Part shown: one piece after another, positions 23,530 through 27,577 of the stretch
Layout of the letters: every line of letters starts with the position of its first letter
Numbering within the stretch: the stretch's first letter is position 1
Source of the DNA: JALZHR01 sp036389695
GTDB taxonomy: Bacteria; Acidobacteriota; Blastocatellia; Pyrinomonadales; Pyrinomonadaceae
Direction of reading: 5' to 3'
Assembly: GCA_036389695.1 (NCBI GenBank)
Contig: DASVWG010000409.1
Location: 1-27,577 of the forward strand
Length of the DNA stretch: 27,577 nucleotides
Program-made: the position numbers and the translations under genes
The notes under the pieces: generated by a model
Told to the model about the DNA's origin: nothing
The model's database searches: none
The model's input: only the letters and a program-made list of their open reading frames with translations

Positions 23530-26500
23530 ATGAAAGATTTAAAATTCAAAATGAAATCAAGCTTTTTGCTGCAAACATTGACCTTTGTTTTCCCGTTGCT
23601 TCTGACGATGAATGCGGCATTCGGGCAGACAATCTCAATCGAGACGCGCGAATTGAAATTCGGCAAATCGGTAGAACGGAAAATAAAAACCGGCGAGCCG
23701 CACGAATATAAGCTCTCGCTGCGCTCCGGGCAAAATTTGTTTGTCGAACTCGAAGAACAAATTTTCGATGTAAAAATTGAGCTGGTTAAGGCTGATGATA
23801 AAAAGACCGTAGCGGAAACAAATCTCGGCGGCGGTTATGACCGCGAAAACCTTATTTTCGCCGCGCAGGAAACGGGCGAGTATCTTTTGCGGGTAAGCGC
23901 GGCGGAAAATCAATTCGGAAACGGCGGCTATCGGTTGGCGGCGCGTTTGGCAGACGCGTTGAACGAAACAGACAAAACGCGCGTCGAGGCTTTGAGATTG
24001 TTGACCGAAGCCGCCGCTCTGCAAAAAGAAAGCACGGCTGTAAAAATTCGCGAGGCAATCGCCAAACGCGAACAGGCTTTGGCTTTGTGGCAAAAAATCG
24101 GCGACAAATATTGGGAAGGTCGCACTTTAGACCGGCTCGGCTCGGCGCATAATTCCCTGCTGGAAAATAACAAAGCGGTCGAATATCTCGACCGCGCCTT
24201 GCAGATAGTAAAAGAATCCGGCGATAAACTGCTCGAAGCCGCGACGCTCAACACCGTCGGCTCGATGACGAACGGCTTTGGCGAGCATCAAAAGGCAATA
24301 GAATACCATAATCAGGCTTTAAGCTTGTTTCAAGCGGAAAAAAATAAGCTCGGCATTGCCGCAACAATCTTTTTTATCGGCGACGCTTACAATGGTCTGG
24401 AAGAAAAAACCAAAGCCGTCGAACAGTTTCAGGCTGGATTGAAATTAGCAAAAGAGCTAAAAAATAACGATTGGGAAGCACAGTTCCTGAATTCATTGGG
24501 TTTGATGGCAGACGCGATGAACGAAAAGCCGAAAGCCCTGAATCTATTTAACCAATCCTTATCAACCTGGTCGGTCAAAAACCTTAACGGCAGAGCCGGA
24601 ACGCTTCTTAATACCGGTAAAACCTATATATCCCAAAACGAGCCGGACAAAGCTCTCGATAATTTTAATCAGGCTTTGGCGCTATACAAATCGTCGAAAA
24701 CCAGAGGCAGCGAAATCAGCACGTTGTGGCAAATCGCCATGGCATACGAGAAAAAACGCGATCGTGAAGCGGCAATAAAAAATTTTATGCCGGTTTTAAG
24801 CTATTACCGTGAATTTAATCTCGCAGTCGCGGAAATTATTGTTTTAAATTCCATAGTGCTCAATTACGAACTGTCGGGTAAATACAAGGAAGCCGTGGAA
24901 TACGCTGAAATGTGTCTGAAAGCTGCGGAATTCGTGCCCGAAAAAACTTCCGAAAAAAGAAAGGATTTATGGCTGGGGCTTATGAAACAAGCCAAAGCGC
25001 TTATTCTTATGACTCTCGGCAGAATTAGCGAAAACACGGGCAACTTCGATAAAGCTCTTGAATACAATGAAAAAGCGCTTAGTTTTTTTGAAACGAAAAA
25101 TACGAAGGATTTCAGGCAGATGGCTTCAGTAAATCTCGGCGCAATCGCTCAAATTTACCGGTTTAAATACAAGTATGACAAAACTTTGGAATATCATCTT
25201 CGTTCTTTAAAAATGGCGGAGGAAGACGGCGATAAACCTAATATCGCACGCAGACAAAATTCCGTCGGTTTAATTTACGGGTTTATCGGCGACAAAACGA
25301 AGGAACTGGAATTTTACGAAAAATCGGTGGCGACTTTTCGCTCGCTCGAAAATCCGGATGTTTTTGAAAAATCAACCGAATCCGTCGTTTTGAGCAATAT
25401 CGGTCGGGTTTATCTCAATTCCGGCAAGCCCGATAAAGCGCGCGAATATTACAATCAGGCGTTAAAAATTCAGGAAAAAATCACCGACATAAATTATATT
25501 GACCAGAAAGCCGGAATTTTAACAAAACTAGCGAGTCTTCACGCTTATCTGGGCGAAAATCAGAAAGCCATCGAAGTTTATAAGGAAGCGCTCGGGTTGT
25601 TCAGAAAAGCTCCCGATAATGTAAAAAGGCTTTCACGAAACAGAGTTTCGGAAGCCGACATTCTGAATGGACTGGCAAACGTTTATTCATCGCTGGGCGA
25701 CAACCGGCAGGCACTGGAAAAATATAACGAGGCGTTCCAGATTGCCCTTAATGCCAAAGAAGATGAGTTTGCCGCAATCACGCTGAACAATATCGCCACC
25801 GTTAATTTCGAGATCGGTGAAAGACAAAAAGCTTTGGAACAATTCGCGCAAGTTTTACAGTTTAGCCGCGACGTAAATAACCGGACACTGGAAATGGAGG
25901 CGCTCGGCAGGCTTGGGATAACTTATTCTGTTTTAATGGACAAACAAAAGGCAATCGCCAATTATTCGCAGGCATTAGCGATTGCGCGCGATATATCCGA
26001 TAAGAAACAGCAAGCCACCTACTTAAATCTGTTGTCGGTTGCTTACGGGTATCTGAGCAAAAACGAAATTGCCTTTCAACATGTAAATCAGTCGTTGCAA
26101 ATCTTTCAGGAAATTGGTGATAAAGATGGCATTGCCACGACCTTCAACAACACGGCAATTCTTTATTCCAGCATTGGCGAGCGAGGAAAAGCCCTCGAAT
26201 TATACGAGCAAGCACTCGTCATAAGCCGCGAAATCAAAGACAAATCAAGCGAATCGACATATCTGGGAAATATTGCATACGATTATGTCGGGCTGGGAGA
26301 ATATCAGTCGGCGCTCGAACATCTCGAAAAATCTTTAAGCATCAGTCGGGAGTCGGGCTTTAAAAGAAACCAGGCAAATTGCCTAATCGGCATCGGCGAT
26401 ATTTATTTTGAACTCGGCAAAAAAGAAAAGAACAGAGACCTTTTCACAAAAGGTCTGAATTATTATGAAGAAGCGTTAAAGTTAAGCCGCGAATCTCAAC

Positions 26501-27577
26501 ACAAAGACGGCGAAGCTTCTTCTTTAGCCGGAATCGGACGAATCTATGTCGAAATGGGTGAAACGAGCAAAGCGCTGCCTTATTTAAATGATTCCCTGCA
26601 GCTTTCGCGCAAACACCAGAGCAAATTTCAGGAAGATACCACGTACATAATGCTCGGAAATCTTCACGAAAAAAACGGCGCGCTCGATGAAGCCGCCGCC
26701 GCCTACGAGCAAGCCCTGACGCTCGCCCGAACGATTAACGATAAGGACATCGAAGCCAGAGCCTTGAAATGCTTGATGCGGCTCTGGAAATTAAAGAAAA
26801 ATAATCATTTAGCGATTTTCTACGGCAAGCAGGCAGTTAATAAATATCAGGAAATGCGCGGCTCGATTCGGAATTTAAAGCGCGAGACGCAGGACGTTTT
26901 CCGCGATAAAATCACCGATGTTTACCGCGAATTAGCCGACCTTTTAATTGAAGCCAAACGCCTGGACACCGCGGAAAAAGTGCTGGCGATGCTCAAACAG
27001 CAGGAAGCCTTTGATTTTATACGGCGCGACGCCGGCGAAGCCAAAGATTTACTGACGAAAAGAGTGGGATTTAGCGATGAAGAAGCCAAATCGATTGCGG
27101 AATACGTGCGGCTGGCTGATGAGCTGATTGCCAAAAGCCAGCGGAAAAGCGAGTTGGAAAATAATTTGAATCTTTCGGAGAAAGAAAAAGAGGAATTAAA
27201 AAAATTAACCCTTCAAGTTGACGAAGCCAATGCCGGAATCAAATTATTTTTTAAAAAGCTGGCGGCGGAGTTCACCAAGGAAACCGAAGAGGAAGAAACA
27301 ATTACCGCCAAAACGCTCGAATCATTGCAGGACGATTTGCAAAAAGCCGGGAAAGGCGTGGTTTTGGTTTCGACTTATCTTTTACCGGAGCGTTATCGTG
27401 CCGTCATCACCACCGGCAATGCGCGGGTTGACCGGAAAACCGAGTATAAAACGCTGAATCTGGACGGCAAAGCCGTCAATGAAAAAATACGGGATTTCAA
27501 ACGAGCGCTACAAAATCCGAAGATTGACCCGCGACCGCTGGGCAAGGAGCTTTACGACATTTTCATCAAACCGCTGG
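23530..27577 (+). CDS. Secreted TPR-CHAT protein (paralogue D), 3' end outside the window
   Basis: The frame is open from ATG 23530 to the window edge (1349 codons). It starts 19 bases after gene C, with GGAG 6 bases before the ATG. The signal peptide is about 1-32 (FVFPLLLTMNAAFG). A PPC-like domain spans about 37-135. I count about twenty-two TPRs from about 170 to 1110, the longest array here. The module LAMLKQQEAFDFIRRD and a coiled region follow. Only the opening of the CHAT domain is seen (from about 1276: GVVLVSTYLLPERYRAVITT, then NPKIDPRPLGKELYDIF), matching A and B closely. The catalytic His and Cys would lie about 150-200 residues further on, so activity cannot be judged. The operon may continue beyond the window. 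Confidence 0.9.
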   Translation, partial: MKDLKFKMKSSFLLQTLTFVFPLLLTMNAAFGQTISIETRELKFGKSVERKIKTGEPHEYKLSLRSGQNLFVELEEQIFDVKIELVKADDKKTVAETNLGGGYDRENLIFAAQETGEYLLRVSAAENQFGNGGYRLAARLADALNETDKTRVEALRLLTEAAALQKESTAVKIREAIAKREQALALWQKIGDKYWEGRTLDRLGSAHNSLLENNKAVEYLDRALQIVKESGDKLLEAATLNTVGSMTNGFGEHQKAIEYHNQALSLFQAEKNKLGIAATIFFIGDAYNGLEEKTKAVEQFQAGLKLAKELKNNDWEAQFLNSLGLMADAMNEKPKALNLFNQSLSTWSVKNLNGRAGTLLNTGKTYISQNEPDKALDNFNQALALYKSSKTRGSEISTLWQIAMAYEKKRDREAAIKNFMPVLSYYREFNLAVAEIIVLNSIVLNYELSGKYKEAVEYAEMCLKAAEFVPEKTSEKRKDLWLGLMKQAKALILMTLGRISENTGNFDKALEYNEKALSFFETKNTKDFRQMASVNLGAIAQIYRFKYKYDKTLEYHLRSLKMAEEDGDKPNIARRQNSVGLIYGFIGDKTKELEFYEKSVATFRSLENPDVFEKSTESVVLSNIGRVYLNSGKPDKAREYYNQALKIQEKITDINYIDQKAGILTKLASLHAYLGENQKAIEVYKEALGLFRKAPDNVKRLSRNRVSEADILNGLANVYSSLGDNRQALEKYNEAFQIALNAKEDEFAAITLNNIATVNFEIGERQKALEQFAQVLQFSRDVNNRTLEMEALGRLGITYSVLMDKQKAIANYSQALAIARDISDKKQQATYLNLLSVAYGYLSKNEIAFQHVNQSLQIFQEIGDKDGIATTFNNTAILYSSIGERGKALELYEQALVISREIKDKSSESTYLGNIAYDYVGLGEYQSALEHLEKSLSISRESGFKRNQANCLIGIGDIYFELGKKEKNRDLFTKGLNYYEEALKLSRESQHKDGEASSLAGIGRIYVEMGETSKALPYLNDSLQLSRKHQSKFQEDTTYIMLGNLHEKNGALDEAAAAYEQALTLARTINDKDIEARALKCLMRLWKLKKNNHLAIFYGKQAVNKYQEMRGSIRNLKRETQDVFRDKITDVYRELADLLIEAKRLDTAEKVLAMLKQQEAFDFIRRDAGEAKDLLTKRVGFSDEEAKSIAEYVRLADELIAKSQRKSELENNLNLSEKEKEELKKLTLQVDEANAGIKLFFKKLAAEFTKETEEEETITAKTLESLQDDLQKAGKGVVLVSTYLLPERYRAVITTGNARVDRKTEYKTLNLDGKAVNEKIRDFKRALQNPKIDPRPLGKELYDIFIKPL

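Noticed and set aside
4689..27577. CRISPR-linked TPR-CHAT (Craspase-like) system
   Set aside because: No repeats, gRAMP/Cas7-11 or other cas gene are visible, and these CHAT proteins have signal peptides, which Csx29 lacks.

Overview
The window looks like a chromosomal segment of a Gram-negative bacterium, most likely an acidobacterium of the Blastocatellia type. This is inferred from family content and not from any marker gene. The pointers are an ECF-like sigma factor followed by a cysteine-free anti-sigma-like membrane protein, a DUF4013 membrane protein, and several very large secreted TPR-CHAT proteins. No rRNA, tRNA, CRISPR array, phage or IS gene was seen.

Layout. (1) Bases 1-2269: the 3' end of an unidentified gene on the + strand; then, on the - strand, a gene interrupted by an in-frame TAG (433-1020) downstream of a membrane-anchored HtrA-type serine protease. 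(2) Bases 2270-8534, + strand: two tiny overlapping ORFs, a DUF4013 membrane protein, a secreted lipocalin-like protein, and a 1281-residue protein with a signal anchor, 14 WD40 repeats and a caspase (C14) domain with its His-Cys dyad. (3) Bases 8606-12812, - strand: a secreted TPR-CHAT protease-like protein, and a small secreted beta-sandwich protein separated from it by a strong inverted-repeat terminator. (4) Bases 13255-27577, + strand: sigma factor, anti-sigma-like membrane protein, and three consecutive genes for secreted TPR-CHAT proteins. The last of these runs off the window before its catalytic residues.

How the parts may work together (inference). Four CHAT proteins, one WD40-caspase and one HtrA protease all carry export signals, so a set of cysteine and serine peptidases appears to act outside the cytoplasm. 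I found a promoter-like element, GTAACC-N13-CGGCACTYA, at six places. It lies upstream of htrA, the mini-ORFs, the DUF4013 gene, the small secreted protein, the anti-sigma-like gene and the B-C-D CHAT operon. Five sites share exactly the same spacing. The simplest reading is that the local ECF sigma factor drives this set, forming an envelope-stress or surveillance regulon with caspase-like effectors. The shared motif and the gene content are visible in the sequence; the regulatory link and the function are hypotheses.
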